DNA of 64,000 nucleotides from Acidovorax kalamii (GTDB lineage: Bacteria; Pseudomonadota; Gammaproteobacteria; Burkholderiales; Burkholderiaceae_C): NCBI RefSeq assembly GCF_002245625.1, contig NZ_NOIG01000001.1, forward strand, positions 372,001-436,000, given 5' to 3'. Below the pieces are notes generated by a model. That model saw nothing but the letters and a program-made list of their open reading frames with translations. It made no database searches and was not told where the DNA came from. Of this stretch, positions 31,037 through 40,660 are shown piece after piece. A program made the translations under genes and the position numbers. Within the stretch, counting starts at the first letter, position 1, and each line of letters begins with the position of its first letter.

Positions 31037-33390
31037 GCGACCAACCCACTCTTGATTTCACGACCGCAGGCGATGACGGGGGCGACTCCCTGGGCCTGGC
31101 GGGCTACGCCCAGCGCGCCTACCTCGAATACGCGCTCTCGGTCGTCAAGGGCCGTGCATTACCCGATGTGTGCGACGGCCTCAAGCCCGTGCAGCGGCGC
31201 ATCCTGTATTCGATGGACCGCATGGGCCTGGGCTACAGCGGCCCCACGCGTAATACTGCCGCCAAGCCCGTCAAGAGCGCCCGCGTGGTGGGCGATGTGC
31301 TGGGCCGCTTCCACCCCCACGGCGACCAGTCGGCCTACGACGCGCTGGTGCGCATGGCGCAAGACTTTGCGCAGCGCTATCCGCTCATCGACGGCCAGGG
31401 CAACTTCGGCAGCCGCGACGGCGACGGCGCCGCCGCCATGCGCTACACCGAAGCGCGCCTGTCGCGCATCACCAGCCTGCTGCTCGACGAAATCGACGAA
31501 GGCACGGTCGATTTCATGCCCAACTACGACGGCAGCACGGAGGAGCCGCGCCAGCTGCCCGCCCGCCTGCCGTTTGCGCTGCTCAATGGGGCCAGCGGCA
31601 TCGCCGTGGGTCTGGCCACCGAAATCCCCAGCCACAACCTGCGCGAGATTGCCGATGCGTGTGTGGCGCTCATCAAGACGCCCTCGCTGAGCCAGGACGA
31701 GTTGCTGGCCATCGTGCCCGGGCCCGACTACCCCGGTGGCGGCCAGATCATCAGCAGCCCCGGCGACATTGCGGACGCCTACCGCACGGGCCGAGGCAGC
31801 CTCAAGGTGCGCGCGCGCTGGAAGATCGAAGACATGGCGCGCGGCCAGTGGCAACTGGTGGTCAACGAACTGCCGCCGGGCGTGAGCACGCAGAAGGTGC
31901 TGGAAGAGATCGAAGAAATCACCAACCCCAAGGTCAAGGCTGGCAAGAAGGCGCTGACGCAGGAGCAGACGCAGCTCAAGGCCAGCATGCTGGCCGTGCT
32001 GGACGTGGTGCGCGACGAATCGAGTAAAGACGCGCCCGTGCGCCTGGTGTTCGAGCCCAAGACGGGCAAGACACCGCAGCAGGAGCTGATCACCGCGCTG
32101 CTGGCCCACACCAGCCTGGAGACCTCGGCGCCCATCAACCTCACCATGGTGGGCCTGGACGGCAAGCCGGTGCAGAAGTCGCTGCGCCAGATGCTGGAAG
32201 AGTGGATCGCCTTCCGCCAGACCACTATCACCCGCCGCAGCCAGCACCGGCTGAACAAGGTGCTGGACCGCATCCACATCCTCGAAGGGCGGCAGCTGGT
32301 GCTGCTCAACATCGACGAGGTGATTGCCATCATCCGCCAGGCCGAGGACCCCAAGGCCGCGTTGATTGCACGCTTCAACCTCAGCGACCGCCAGGCCGAG
32401 GACATCCTCGAAATCCGCCTGCGTCAGCTTGCGCGGCTCGAAGCCATCAAGATTGAGCAGGAGCTGAAAGAACTGCGCGAAAGCCAGGGCAAGCTCGAAG
32501 ACATCCTGAACAACCCCGGCTCGCTGCGCCGCACCATGGTCAAGGAGATCGAGGCCGACGCCAAGACCTTTGCCGACGCACGCCGCACGCTGATCCAGGC
32601 CGAAAAGAAGGCTGTGGCCGAAGTCAAGGTGGTGGACGAGCCGGTGACGGTGGTCGTCTCGCAAAAAGGCTGGGTACGCGCCCGCACCGGCCATGGTCAC
32701 GAGGCCGCCAGCTTTGCCTTCAAGGCGGGCGACGGGTTGTACGGCACGTTCGAGTGCCGCACGGTCGATACCCTGCTGGCCTTTGGCAGCAACGGCCGCG
32801 TCTATTCGGTGGCGGTGTCGCTGCTGCCCGGCGCACGCGGCGACGGCCAGCCGGTGACCACGCTGATTGAGCTGGAAGCCGGCACGCAGCTGCTGCACTA
32901 CTTTGCGGGGCCCGCCAACGCCTCGCTGCTGCTGTCCAATTCGGGCGGCTACGGCTTCCTGGCGGCGGTGGAGAACATGGTGTCGCGCCAGAAGGGCGGC
33001 AAGGCCTTCATTACCCTGGGCGAGGGCGAAACCGTGTGCGTGCCTTCGCACGCCGCAGGCAGCACAGGCAGCAAGCCGGTGGTGCCCGCCACGCATGTGG
33101 CCTGTGCCTCCACCGGCGGGCGCATCCTCACGTTCGAGATCACCGAGCTGAAAACCATGGCCAACGGCGGCCGGGGCCTGATGCTGATCGACCTGGAAGA
33201 CAAGGACCAGCTTGCAGGCGCGGCGGCCTACACCCGCAGCATTCGCCTGGACGGCGTGGGCCGGGGCGGCAAGCAGCGGGATGAGACGCTGGAGATCCGC
33301 AGCCTGAACAATGCCCGTGCCGCACGCGGTCGAAAGGGCAAGGCGGCGGACCTGGGCTTCAAGCCCACAGCGGTGACGCGGGTGGAGTAA
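31033..33390 (+). CDS. parC: DNA topoisomerase IV subunit A
   Basis: Cleavage-religation subunit of topoisomerase IV. The 785-residue protein has the winged-helix and tower core with active-site Tyr138 (A-M-R-Y-T-E) and a C-terminal beta-pinwheel. In the quinolone-resistance region the sequence is [10 protein letters not shown], so the position of E. coli Ser80 is Gln99 and that of Glu84 is Asp103. The start codon overlaps the stop of the transglycosylase gene. A terminator follows directly. Identity as ParC rather than GyrA rests on the short C-terminal domain and on its position close to parE. Confidence 0.95.
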   Translation: MSDQPTLDFTTAGDDGGDSLGLAGYAQRAYLEYALSVVKGRALPDVCDGLKPVQRRILYSMDRMGLGYSGPTRNTAAKPVKSARVVGDVLGRFHPHGDQSAYDALVRMAQDFAQRYPLIDGQGNFGSRDGDGAAAMRYTEARLSRITSLLLDEIDEGTVDFMPNYDGSTEEPRQLPARLPFALLNGASGIAVGLATEIPSHNLREIADACVALIKTPSLSQDELLAIVPGPDYPGGGQIISSPGDIADAYRTGRGSLKVRARWKIEDMARGQWQLVVNELPPGVSTQKVLEEIEEITNPKVKAGKKALTQEQTQLKASMLAVLDVVRDESSKDAPVRLVFEPKTGKTPQQELITALLAHTSLETSAPINLTMVGLDGKPVQKSLRQMLEEWIAFRQTTITRRSQHRLNKVLDRIHILEGRQLVLLNIDEVIAIIRQAEDPKAALIARFNLSDRQAEDILEIRLRQLARLEAIKIEQELKELRESQGKLEDILNNPGSLRRTMVKEIEADAKTFADARRTLIQAEKKAVAEVKVVDEPVTVVVSQKGWVRARTGHGHEAASFAFKAGDGLYGTFECRTVDTLLAFGSNGRVYSVAVSLLPGARGDGQPVTTLIELEAGTQLLHYFAGPANASLLLSNSGGYGFLAAVENMVSRQKGGKAFITLGEGETVCVPSHAAGSTGSKPVVPATHVACASTGGRILTFEITELKTMANGGRGLMLIDLEDKDQLAGAAAYTRSIRLDGVGRGGKQRDETLEIRSLNNARAARGRKGKAADLGFKPTAVTRVE

Positions 33391-33407
33391 GCCCCAGGCC
33401 TGACGAA

Positions 33408-33432
33408 GAAGCCACCTCCGGGTGGCTTTTTT
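33408..33432 (+). terminator. Rho-independent terminator after parC
   Basis: GCCACC (33411-33416) pairs with GGTGGC (33421-33426), a 4-base loop, then six T. Confidence 0.88.
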
Positions 33433-33666
33433 CATGGGCGATGGTTTTCCACGGGTTGCTACGGATTGGACGAAATGCCCGATCAGGCGCACCATATGTA
33501 AGCGAATGTCTGTGCTGGTCTGTGGCCGCTCGCCCGGATCCCGCGCATGCCGGTGGGGGCAGGGGCGATGGGGCCGCCAGTTTCCGGGCCCGCCAGCCAG
33601 ACAAGCAGGCACCAAGGCACCAAGGCACCCAGGTGCCAGGGCCGCCCATAACGACAGGAGACCATC

Positions 33667-35433
33667 ATGTTCAAACGCATCCGCATCGCCCAGAAGCTGT
33701 GGCTCGCCGTCATCTTTATTGTGGTCATGCTGGCCGGGGTGGTGGGTTTTTCTGCCTACCGGTCGGCCAAGGTGCAGGCCGAGGCCGATGTTGTGTCGCG
33801 CGAGATGCAGACCCGCGTGAGCACCGCGATCCGCTGGGCGGGCCTGACGGAGACCAATGCCGCGCGCACCCAGGCGATGATCGTGAGCAGCGACCCGGCA
33901 GTCGAGGCCGAGTTCAAGGACGTGATTGCCGCCACCTCGGCGCAGATCACCGAGGTGCAGAAGTCGCTGGAGAGCCTGGCCTTGTCCGATGCCGACAAGG
34001 CGCAGATGGCCAAGATTGCCGAGGCGCGCAAGACCATGATCGACCTGCGCGGCAAGGCCCGCCAGCTCAAGGCCGACGGCAAGGCCGACGAGGCCGTGAC
34101 CCTGGTCAAGCAGACCTACAACCCGGCCGTGGCCGCTTACATCAAGACCCTGCGCGACTTTGTGGAGCTGCAGCAGAGCACGGCCGAGGCGCGCCTTGCC
34201 GAGATGGCCGCGTCCCGCATGCTCACCGTGAAGATCGCGGCCGTGGCCGTGGCGGTGCTGCTGGCGGCCATCATCGCCGGGGCCTATTACCTGATCGGCA
34301 GCATCCAGCGCCCTCTGGCGCAGGCCAACGACCTGGCCGCCAAGATTGCTGCGGGCGACTTGAGCGAGCAGGGCGCGGTCACGCGCGGCGACGAGTTTGG
34401 CGATCTGCTGCGCTCGCAGTACGCGATGAGCGAATCGCTCGGGCGCATGGTGCACCAGGTGCGCCAGAGCACCGACAGCATTGCCATCGCCAGCGCCGAG
34501 ATCGCTACCGGCAACCACGACCTGTCGGCACGCACCGAGCAGACCTCCAGCAACCTGCAGCAGACGGCGGCGGCCATGGAGGAGTTCACCAGCACCATCG
34601 CGCAAAGTGCCAGCAGCGCGCGCCAGGCCAGCACCCTGGCTGCCAGCGCCACGGGCGTGGCCCAGCGGGGCGGCACGGTGGTGACGCAGGTGGTCTCCAC
34701 CATGGAAGACATCAACCACAGCAGCAAGAAGATCTCGGACATCATTGGCGTGATTGATGGCATTGCGTTCCAGACCAACATCCTCGCGCTGAATGCGGCC
34801 GTGGAGGCCGCCCGTGCGGGCGAGCAGGGCCGGGGTTTTGCCGTGGTGGCCAGCGAGGTGCGCAGCCTGGCGCAGCGCAGTGCCGAGGCGGCCAAGGAGA
34901 TCAAGACGCTGATCAGCGCGTCGGTGGAGAAAGTGGAAACCGGCACCCGCCTGGTGGCCGATGCGGGCACGACCATGAACGACATCGTGCGCTCGGTGCA
35001 AAGCGTGACGGACATGATCGGCGAGATCACGGCCGCGTCGTCCGAGCAAAGCGCAGGCATTTCCCAGGTCAACCAGGCCGTGGGCAACCTCGACCAGATG
35101 ACCCAGCAGAACGCCGCGCTGGTGGAAGAAAGCGCCGCAGCCGCCCAGAGCCTGCGCGAGCAGGCCGAACACTTGGCGCAGGTGGTGTCAGTGTTCAAGG
35201 TCAACGGGGCCGCCTATGGCGGGGTGGCGCCGCCCGTGCATGTGGCGCACAAGCCTGCGCCCCAGGCCCCGCGCGTGCCATCAGCGCCCGCCAAGACCGC
35301 CATGGCAGGCAAACCGGCCACCCACCGCATCGCCCAGGCAGCCCCTGCGGGCAGCAAACCCACGCCTGCTAAGGCCAAGGCCCCGGCACCCGCCCTGGCC
35401 CAGGGCGCGGACGAGGACTGGGAGTCGTTCTAA
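33667..35433 (+). CDS. Methyl-accepting chemotaxis protein
   Basis: Transmembrane chemoreceptor of 588 residues. A first membrane helix (about 10-30) is followed by a four-helix-bundle periplasmic sensor (about 35-190), a second helix (about 192-215), HAMP (about 216-270) and a long coiled-coil signalling domain with the hairpin tip E-I-T-A-A-S-S-E-Q near 455 and [18 protein letters not shown] near 365. The extreme C-terminus is D-W-E-S-F, matching the pentapeptide that tethers CheR and CheB in full-length receptors. An Ala/Pro-rich linker precedes it. The ligand cannot be inferred. RBS: GACAGGAG before the ATG. No che genes are nearby. Confidence 0.92.
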   Translation: MFKRIRIAQKLWLAVIFIVVMLAGVVGFSAYRSAKVQAEADVVSREMQTRVSTAIRWAGLTETNAARTQAMIVSSDPAVEAEFKDVIAATSAQITEVQKSLESLALSDADKAQMAKIAEARKTMIDLRGKARQLKADGKADEAVTLVKQTYNPAVAAYIKTLRDFVELQQSTAEARLAEMAASRMLTVKIAAVAVAVLLAAIIAGAYYLIGSIQRPLAQANDLAAKIAAGDLSEQGAVTRGDEFGDLLRSQYAMSESLGRMVHQVRQSTDSIAIASAEIATGNHDLSARTEQTSSNLQQTAAAMEEFTSTIAQSASSARQASTLAASATGVAQRGGTVVTQVVSTMEDINHSSKKISDIIGVIDGIAFQTNILALNAAVEAARAGEQGRGFAVVASEVRSLAQRSAEAAKEIKTLISASVEKVETGTRLVADAGTTMNDIVRSVQSVTDMIGEITAASSEQSAGISQVNQAVGNLDQMTQQNAALVEESAAAAQSLREQAEHLAQVVSVFKVNGAAYGGVAPPVHVAHKPAPQAPRVPSAPAKTAMAGKPATHRIAQAAPAGSKPTPAKAKAPAPALAQGADEDWESF

Positions 35434-35439
35434 ACCGCA

Positions 35440-35685
35440 GCGCGGCTTGTGCAGCAGGCCGTCGAAACTGGCACGCTTCAAGCCAGCGCTCCCGCGCAAG
35501 GGCCGCCAAGCTGCGGATGCGGCGCTTCACTTGCGTGCGCCGGGAGCGTCCCCCTCCCGAATTGCGCAGCAAGGCGGGAGAGGGGGCTGAGGGCTGCGGC
35601 TCCAAGCCTGCCTGCGCAGGCTTGGACGAGTCCGAAGAGCGGCCGCCTCTGGCGGACGCACCGAGGCGCGCAGCGACTCAGGGGG
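35440..35685. repeat. Intergenic hairpin region of the CCCCCTC/GAGGGGG type
   Basis: Contains CCCCCTCCCG paired with CGGGAGAGGGGG (about 35551-35588) and a second hairpin around AAGCCTGCCTGCGCAGGCTT (35607-35626). It shares the CCCCCTC hairpin with the element upstream of ftsB. No gene is seen in it. Confidence 0.45.
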
Positions 35686-36144
35686 TTATCCGAGCTCAGC
35701 GATCAGCTCAATCTCCACGCAGGCGCCCATGGGCACCTGCGCCACGCCAAAGGCGCTGCGCGCGTGCACGCCCTTGTCGCCAAATACCTGGCCCAGCAGC
35801 TCGCTGGCGCCGTTGGTCACCAGGTGCTGCTCGGTGAAGTCGCCCGTCGAGTTGACGAGGCTCATCACCTTCACGATGCGTTGCACGCGGTTCAGGTCGC
35901 CGCCGGTGGCGGCATGCAGGGTGCCCAGGAGGTCGATGGCCACGGCGCGTGCGGCGGCCTTGCCTTCTTCGGTGCCGATGTCGCGGCCAAACTGTGCAGC
36001 CCAGGGCTTGCCGTCCTTGCGGGCGATGTGGCCGCTCAGAAACACCAGGTTGCCGGTCTGCACATAGGGCACGTAGGCGGCGGCAGGCACCGACACGGGG
36101 GGCAGGGTGATGTTGAGTTCTTTCAGCTTGTCGTAAACGCTCAT
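35686..36144 (-). CDS. RidA/YjgF-family protein
   Basis: Small cytosolic protein of the Rid family; RidA itself deaminates reactive enamine/imine intermediates. The 152-residue product is a longer relative with N-F/L-V-F-L-S-G-H-I-A near residue 35, G-R-D-I-G near 60, A-A-R-A-V-A-I-D-L-L near 72 and H-L-V-T-N-G-A-S-E near 120. The Arg and the R-x-A-[FV] region typical of active RidA proteins appears as A-R-S-A-F-G-V, consistent with a YjgF relative. Which Rid subfamily it belongs to was not resolved. It faces comEC across 150 bp. Confidence 0.87.
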   Translation of the reverse strand: MSVYDKLKELNITLPPVSVPAAAYVPYVQTGNLVFLSGHIARKDGKPWAAQFGRDIGTEEGKAAARAVAIDLLGTLHAATGGDLNRVQRIVKVMSLVNSTGDFTEQHLVTNGASELLGQVFGDKGVHARSAFGVAQVPMGACVEIELIAELG

Positions 36145-36296
36145 GGTCTTCCTCGGATTGGAGTGGGTGGTGGAGAGATGGTGAATGGAGTGAAGAGGGC
36201 GGGGCGGACCCCCGCGCCGGGTCGGGGACGAGTGTTACACAGCAGCGCGCGCCGAATCCAGCCGCCCCGGGCCCGGTGCGGCATTAGCATCAGCCC

Positions 36297-38867
36297 ATGC
36301 CCGCCATAAGCGCCTCTAATGCCACTACCTTCCCCCACCCCGAGGGTGTGGCCGGGGAGCTCGATTGGCCGCAGCCCGTGGCGCCTTGGCGGCTGCCCGT
36401 CCTGTTGCTGGGGGTGGTGGCGGGGGCGGCGCTGCAGTTGCAGCAACCCGGCCTGTGGAGCGCTGGCGCCTACGCCGCACTGCTGTGCGCCGCGCTGGTG
36501 GTGGGCTGGTGCGGGGTTGCCGCCAGCCGCCCCCGCCGCCCGGGGGCGGTGCGCCATGCCCGCGTGCGCGCTGCTGCGGCGGCGGTGCTGGCGCTGCTGG
36601 TCGGGGCGATGGCCATGGCGGCGGTCAGCGGTTTGCGCGCCACGGCGTATCTGCAGCAGGGCCTGGACCCGGCGCTGGAGGGGCAGGACATCCGCGTGAC
36701 CGGGGTGGTGTCGGCCATGCCGCAGACCAACGAGGCGGGCACCCGGCTGCGCCTGGAGGTGCTGTCTGCGCGGCTGCAGGGCAGCCCGGTGGAGTTGCCG
36801 CCCCGGATCGAGGTCGCCTGGTATGGCGGTGCCTTCGTGCGCGATGCGGGTGATGCGGTGGACCTGCAGCGCCAACCCGCCCCGGTGCGCGCGGGCGAGC
36901 GCTGGGAGATGACGGTGCGGCTGAAGGCGCCCCACGGCCTGCGCAACCCCCATGGGTTTGATTTTGAGCTGTGGACCTGGGAGCAGGGCGTACAGGCCAC
37001 CGGCTACGTGCGCGCAGGCCCCAAGGACGAGCCGCCACGCCGCCAGGCCACCACCTGGCAGCACCCCGTGGAGCAGGCGCGCCAAAGCGTGCGCGATGCC
37101 ATCCTGGACCGCCTGGGCCGGGGCGCAGACGAAGCCAGCGACCCCGGCCGCGCCCGCATCGCAGGCGTGGTGGCGGCCCTGGTGACGGGCGACCAGCGCG
37201 CCATCGATCGTGCGGACTGGGACATGTTTCGCGCCACGGGCGTAGCCCACCTCATGAGCATTTCGGGCTTGCATATCACGCTGTTTGCCTGGCTGGCGGC
37301 CGGGGTGGTGCGGGCGCTGTGGCGGCGCTCTACGCGCCTGTGCCTGTGGGTGCCTGCGCCATCGGCGGCGTTGCTGGCGGGGGTGGTGCTGGCCAGCGCC
37401 TATGCGCTGTTCAGCGGCTGGGGTGTGCCCGCGCAGCGCACCGTCATCATGCTGTGCACCGTGGCGCTGCTGCAGTGGAGCGGGCGGCGCTGGCCCTGGC
37501 CCCATGTGTGGCTGCTGGCCTGTGCCGCCGTGGTGGTGGCAGACCCCTGGGCGCTGGCGCAGGCAGGCTTTTGGCTGAGTTTTGTGGCGGTGGGGGTGCT
37601 GTTTGCTGCTAATCCAATAGCTGGAAAGGCATATGGGACAGGTGCAAAGGGGCATTTTTATGCACTTTTTCGTGAGCAGTGGGTGGTCACGCTGGCACTC
37701 ACGCCCCTGAGCCTGCTGTTGTTTGGCCAGGTGTCGGTGGTGGGGCTGGTGGCCAACCTGGTGGCGATCCCCTGGGTGACGCTGGTGGTCACGCCGCTGG
37801 CATTGGGCGGCGTGGTGTGGGCGCCGCTGTGGAGTCTGGCGGCCTGGAGCTTGTGGCCCCTCACGGCCTGGCTGCAGTGGCTGGCGCAGTGGCCTGGGGC
37901 GGTGCTGTTTTTACCTGCCGCACCCCTGTGGGCGGGCGTGGCCGCCGTGGTAGGTGGTGCGCTGCTGGCCATGCGGCTGCCGTGGCGCCTGCGGTTGCTG
38001 GCGCTGCCTTTGCTGCTGCCGGTGTTCTGGTGGCAGCCTGCGCGGCCTGCGCCGGGCCAGTTTGAGCTGCTGGCGGCCGACATCGGCCAGGGCAACGCGG
38101 TGCTGGTGCGCACAGCCACCCACAGCTTGCTGTACGACGCGGGGCCCCGTTTCAGCCGTGAGAGCGACGCAGGCCACCGTGTGCTGGTGCCGCTGCTGCG
38201 CGCACTGGGCGAGCGGGTGGATGTGCTCATGCTCAGCCACCGCGATGCCGACCACACGGGCGGCGCAGCGGCGGTGCTGGCGCAGCAGCCGGGGGCCCAA
38301 CTCACCGGCTCCATTGAGGCCGACCACGGCTTGCAGGCCCTGCGGCCCGCCCGACCCTGCCTTGCAGGCCAGCGCTGGGAGTGGGATGGTGTGGCCTTCG
38401 AGGTGCTGCACCCGCTGGCGGGGGATGGCGCCCCGGCACCCCGCCCACCACGCCCCAACACCTTGAGCTGCGTGCTGCGCGTGGTGGCCGCCGGGGCCCA
38501 GGCACCCTCGGTTTTGCTGGTGGGGGACATCGAGGCCGCGCAGGAGCAGGCCCTGGTTGCACGGGGTGCGGCGCTGCAGGCCGACCTGCTGCTGGTGCCC
38601 CACCATGGCAGCAAGACGTCGTCTTCGCCCGCCTTGCTGGAGGCTGTGCGGCCGCGCACCGCTTTGGTGCAGGCTGGGTACCGCAACCGCTTCGGGCATC
38701 CGGCGCCCGATGTGCTGCAGCGCTACCGCGAGCGCAACATCCGCGTGGTGGAGTCGTCCCGCTGCGGGGCCGCCACCTGGGTTTCTGCGGCCCCCGATGC
38801 GGTGGCGTGTGAACGCGACACCGGCCGCCGTTACTGGCAGCACAGCATGGTGCCACGGAGCGATTGA
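36297..38867 (+). CDS. comEC: DNA internalisation competence protein ComEC/Rec2
   Basis: Inner-membrane channel thought to pass single-stranded DNA during natural transformation. The 856-residue protein has an N-terminal membrane part and a DUF4131-like domain (about 30-230), the Competence membrane domain (about 255-560, with S-I-S-G-L-H-I near 320), and a C-terminal metallo-beta-lactamase-fold domain starting D-I-G-Q-G-N-A near 598 and containing H-R-D-A-D-H-T-G-G near 643 and P-H-H-G-S-K near 765. The stretch of about twenty residues near 435-456 is encoded by an in-frame copy of the interspersed repeat. No comEA or type IV pilus genes are in the window. Confidence 0.93.
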   Translation: MPAISASNATTFPHPEGVAGELDWPQPVAPWRLPVLLLGVVAGAALQLQQPGLWSAGAYAALLCAALVVGWCGVAASRPRRPGAVRHARVRAAAAAVLALLVGAMAMAAVSGLRATAYLQQGLDPALEGQDIRVTGVVSAMPQTNEAGTRLRLEVLSARLQGSPVELPPRIEVAWYGGAFVRDAGDAVDLQRQPAPVRAGERWEMTVRLKAPHGLRNPHGFDFELWTWEQGVQATGYVRAGPKDEPPRRQATTWQHPVEQARQSVRDAILDRLGRGADEASDPGRARIAGVVAALVTGDQRAIDRADWDMFRATGVAHLMSISGLHITLFAWLAAGVVRALWRRSTRLCLWVPAPSAALLAGVVLASAYALFSGWGVPAQRTVIMLCTVALLQWSGRRWPWPHVWLLACAAVVVADPWALAQAGFWLSFVAVGVLFAANPIAGKAYGTGAKGHFYALFREQWVVTLALTPLSLLLFGQVSVVGLVANLVAIPWVTLVVTPLALGGVVWAPLWSLAAWSLWPLTAWLQWLAQWPGAVLFLPAAPLWAGVAAVVGGALLAMRLPWRLRLLALPLLLPVFWWQPARPAPGQFELLAADIGQGNAVLVRTATHSLLYDAGPRFSRESDAGHRVLVPLLRALGERVDVLMLSHRDADHTGGAAAVLAQQPGAQLTGSIEADHGLQALRPARPCLAGQRWEWDGVAFEVLHPLAGDGAPAPRPPRPNTLSCVLRVVAAGAQAPSVLLVGDIEAAQEQALVARGAALQADLLLVPHHGSKTSSSPALLEAVRPRTALVQAGYRNRFGHPAPDVLQRYRERNIRVVESSRCGAATWVSAAPDAVACERDTGRRYWQHSMVPRSD
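37602..37664 (-). repeat. Interspersed palindromic repeat, copy G (in frame inside comEC)
   Basis: Begins TTTGCTGCTAATCCAATAGC and continues with GGAAAGGCATATGGGACAGG; it aligns end to end with the 57.7 kb copy (shared TTTGCT, TA, ATAGCT, AAGGC and CAT blocks). It lies in a loop of the membrane domain of ComEC without breaking the frame. Confidence 0.6.
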
Positions 38868-38954
38868 TTGCGAAAGCATGGCGCAGTAGCGCCAGGGGCT
38901 GTTGCCAAGGGGGTGGGCGCACAACTTGCTATCCTGTTTGCAGGAGGCCCGTTC

Positions 38955-40502
38955 ATGCAGAAATTTGACGAGATGTACGCCATGCTGCCGTTTGATGGCA
39001 GCGATGTGCGGGAACACTACAAGCGCTACGCGCAATGGTTGAGCAAACAGCCCCCTGACGTGATGCAGGCCCGCCGGGCCGAAGCCGAGATGATCTTCCG
39101 GCGCGTGGGCATCACCTTCGCCGTGTACGGCGCCAAGGACGAGGGCGGTGCAGGCAACGAACGGCTGATTCCGTTCGACCTGATCCCCCGCATCATCCCG
39201 GCCCACGAGTGGGCCAGCATGCAGCAGGGCCTGGTGCAGCGCGTCACGGCGCTCAACCGCTTCATCCACGACGTGTACCACGGCCAGGACATCATCCGCG
39301 CGGGCATCGTGCCCGCCGACCTGATCCTGAACAACGCGCAATACCGGCCCGAGATGGCCGGGCTGCATGTGCCGCAAAACATCTATGCGCACATCGCAGG
39401 CATCGACATCGTGCGTGCCCCCGATGCCCAGGGCAACGGCGAGTACTACGTGCTGGAAGACAACCTGCGCGTGCCCAGCGGCGTGAGCTACATGCTCGAA
39501 AACCGCAAGATGATGATGCGGCTGTTCCCCGAACTGTTCAGCCTGCACAAGGTGGCGCCGGTGGCGCATTACCCCGACATGCTGCTCGAAACCCTGCGCG
39601 CCAGTGCCCCGGCGGCTGCGGACGAGCCCACGGTGGTGGTGCTCACGCCGGGCATGCACAACAGCGCGTACTTCGAGCACGCCTTCCTCGCGCAGCAGAT
39701 GGGCGTGGAGTTGGTCGAGGGACAGGACCTGGTCGTCAAGGACAAGTTTGTGTACATGCGCACCACGCGCGGCCTGCAGCGGGTGGACGTGATCTACCGC
39801 CGCGTGGACGACGACTTCCTCGACCCGCAGGTCTTCCGCCCCAACTCCACGCTGGGCTGCTACGGCCTCATGGAGGCCTACCGCGCGGGCAACGTGGGCA
39901 TCTGCAACGCGGTGGGCACGGGCGTGGCCGACGACAAATCGGTGTACCCCTACGTGCCCGAGATGATCCGCTTCTACCTGGGCGAAGAGCCCATCCTGAA
40001 AAACGTGCCCACCTGGATGTGCCGCAAGCAGGACGACCTGCAGCACGTGCTGGCCAACCTCAAGGACCTGGTGGTCAAGGAAGTGCACGGCGCGGGCGGC
40101 TACGGGATGCTTATCGGCCCGGCCGCCACGCAGGCCGAGATCGAGGACTTCCGCCGCGCGCTGATTGCCAACCCGTCGGGCTACATCGCCCAGCCCACGC
40201 TCAGCCTCTCCAGCTGCCCCACCTATGTGGAAAGTGGCATTGCCCCGCGCCACATCGACCTGCGCCCCTTCGTGCTCAGCGGGCGCGAGGTACAGATGGC
40301 CGCTGGGGGCCTCACGCGCGTTGCGCTGCAGGAGGGCTCTCTGGTGGTGAATTCGTCGCAGGGCGGCGGCACCAAGGACACCTGGGTGCTGGGCGAAGTT
40401 ACGCCTGCAGCGCAACCCAAGGCCGTGCAATCCCAATCGCAAACCCAATCTCAGTCGCAGGGCCAAGGCCAGTCGCAAAGTCAATCGCAAGGGAGCCTCT
40501 GA
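38955..40502 (+). CDS. Circularly permuted ATP-grasp protein
   Basis: Protein of the COG2308 family with a circularly permuted ATP-grasp fold, usually found with an alpha-E protein; the chemistry is presumed to be a peptide- or amide-bond ligation but is not established. The 515-residue product has the family start F-D-E-M-Y, the D-G-S-D-V-R-E-H-Y block near 15 and the core L-P-F-D-G then D-N-L-R-V-P-S-G-V-S-Y near 175. Residues 488-515 are a Gln/Ser repeat tail (Q-S-Q-T-Q-S-Q-S type). AGGAGG is seven bases before the ATG, which excludes the upstream part of the frame. It is followed by a broken alpha-E start and then the intact alpha-E gene. Confidence 0.87.
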   Translation: MQKFDEMYAMLPFDGSDVREHYKRYAQWLSKQPPDVMQARRAEAEMIFRRVGITFAVYGAKDEGGAGNERLIPFDLIPRIIPAHEWASMQQGLVQRVTALNRFIHDVYHGQDIIRAGIVPADLILNNAQYRPEMAGLHVPQNIYAHIAGIDIVRAPDAQGNGEYYVLEDNLRVPSGVSYMLENRKMMMRLFPELFSLHKVAPVAHYPDMLLETLRASAPAAADEPTVVVLTPGMHNSAYFEHAFLAQQMGVELVEGQDLVVKDKFVYMRTTRGLQRVDVIYRRVDDDFLDPQVFRPNSTLGCYGLMEAYRAGNVGICNAVGTGVADDKSVYPYVPEMIRFYLGEEPILKNVPTWMCRKQDDLQHVLANLKDLVVKEVHGAGGYGMLIGPAATQAEIEDFRRALIANPSGYIAQPTLSLSSCPTYVESGIAPRHIDLRPFVLSGREVQMAAGGLTRVALQEGSLVVNSSQGGGTKDTWVLGEVTPAAQPKAVQSQSQTQSQSQGQGQSQSQSQGSL

Positions 40503-40504
40503 AC

Positions 40505-40660
40505 ATGCTGAGCCGCACTGCCGACCATCTGTTCTGGATGTCCCGCTACACAGAGCGGGCTGAAAAGCCCCATGCCATGGGGCTTTCGACACAACACCGC
40601 GTGCGTGCGCAGCGCGTGCGGGGTTCTCAGCCCTGCTCGATCAAGGAGGCCGCATGCTGA
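40505..40660 (+). pseudogene. Truncated duplicate of the alpha-E gene start
   Basis: The first 20 codons repeat the start of the intact downstream alpha-E gene (M-L-S-R-T-A-D-H then L-F-W-M-S-R-Y-T-E-R-A-E), with a single silent difference in the first 58 bases (ACT/ACC). After E the frame runs into unrelated sequence and stops at a TGA that overlaps the real start codon (40654). A peptide of 51 residues could be made. The duplicated unit is offset by 149 bp. A perfect hairpin sits in the insert. Confidence 0.7.
40564..40586. other. Perfect 9-bp hairpin inside the alpha-E duplication
   Basis: AAAGCCCCA (40564-40572) pairs with TGGGGCTTT (40578-40586) around TGCCA. It lies between the two copies of the alpha-E start and has no T-tract. 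Confidence 0.6.

Noticed and set aside
31159-35172. Open frame of more than 1300 codons on the minus strand across parC and the chemoreceptor
   Set aside because: It is antisense to two well-identified genes. Its composition (Ala, Gly, His, Arg) is what a GC-rich gene gives in that frame.
37911-40592. Open frame of about 890 codons antisense to comEC and the ATP-grasp gene
   Set aside because: Long minus-strand frame caused by GC-rich third positions; it covers two identified genes and has no recognisable domain.
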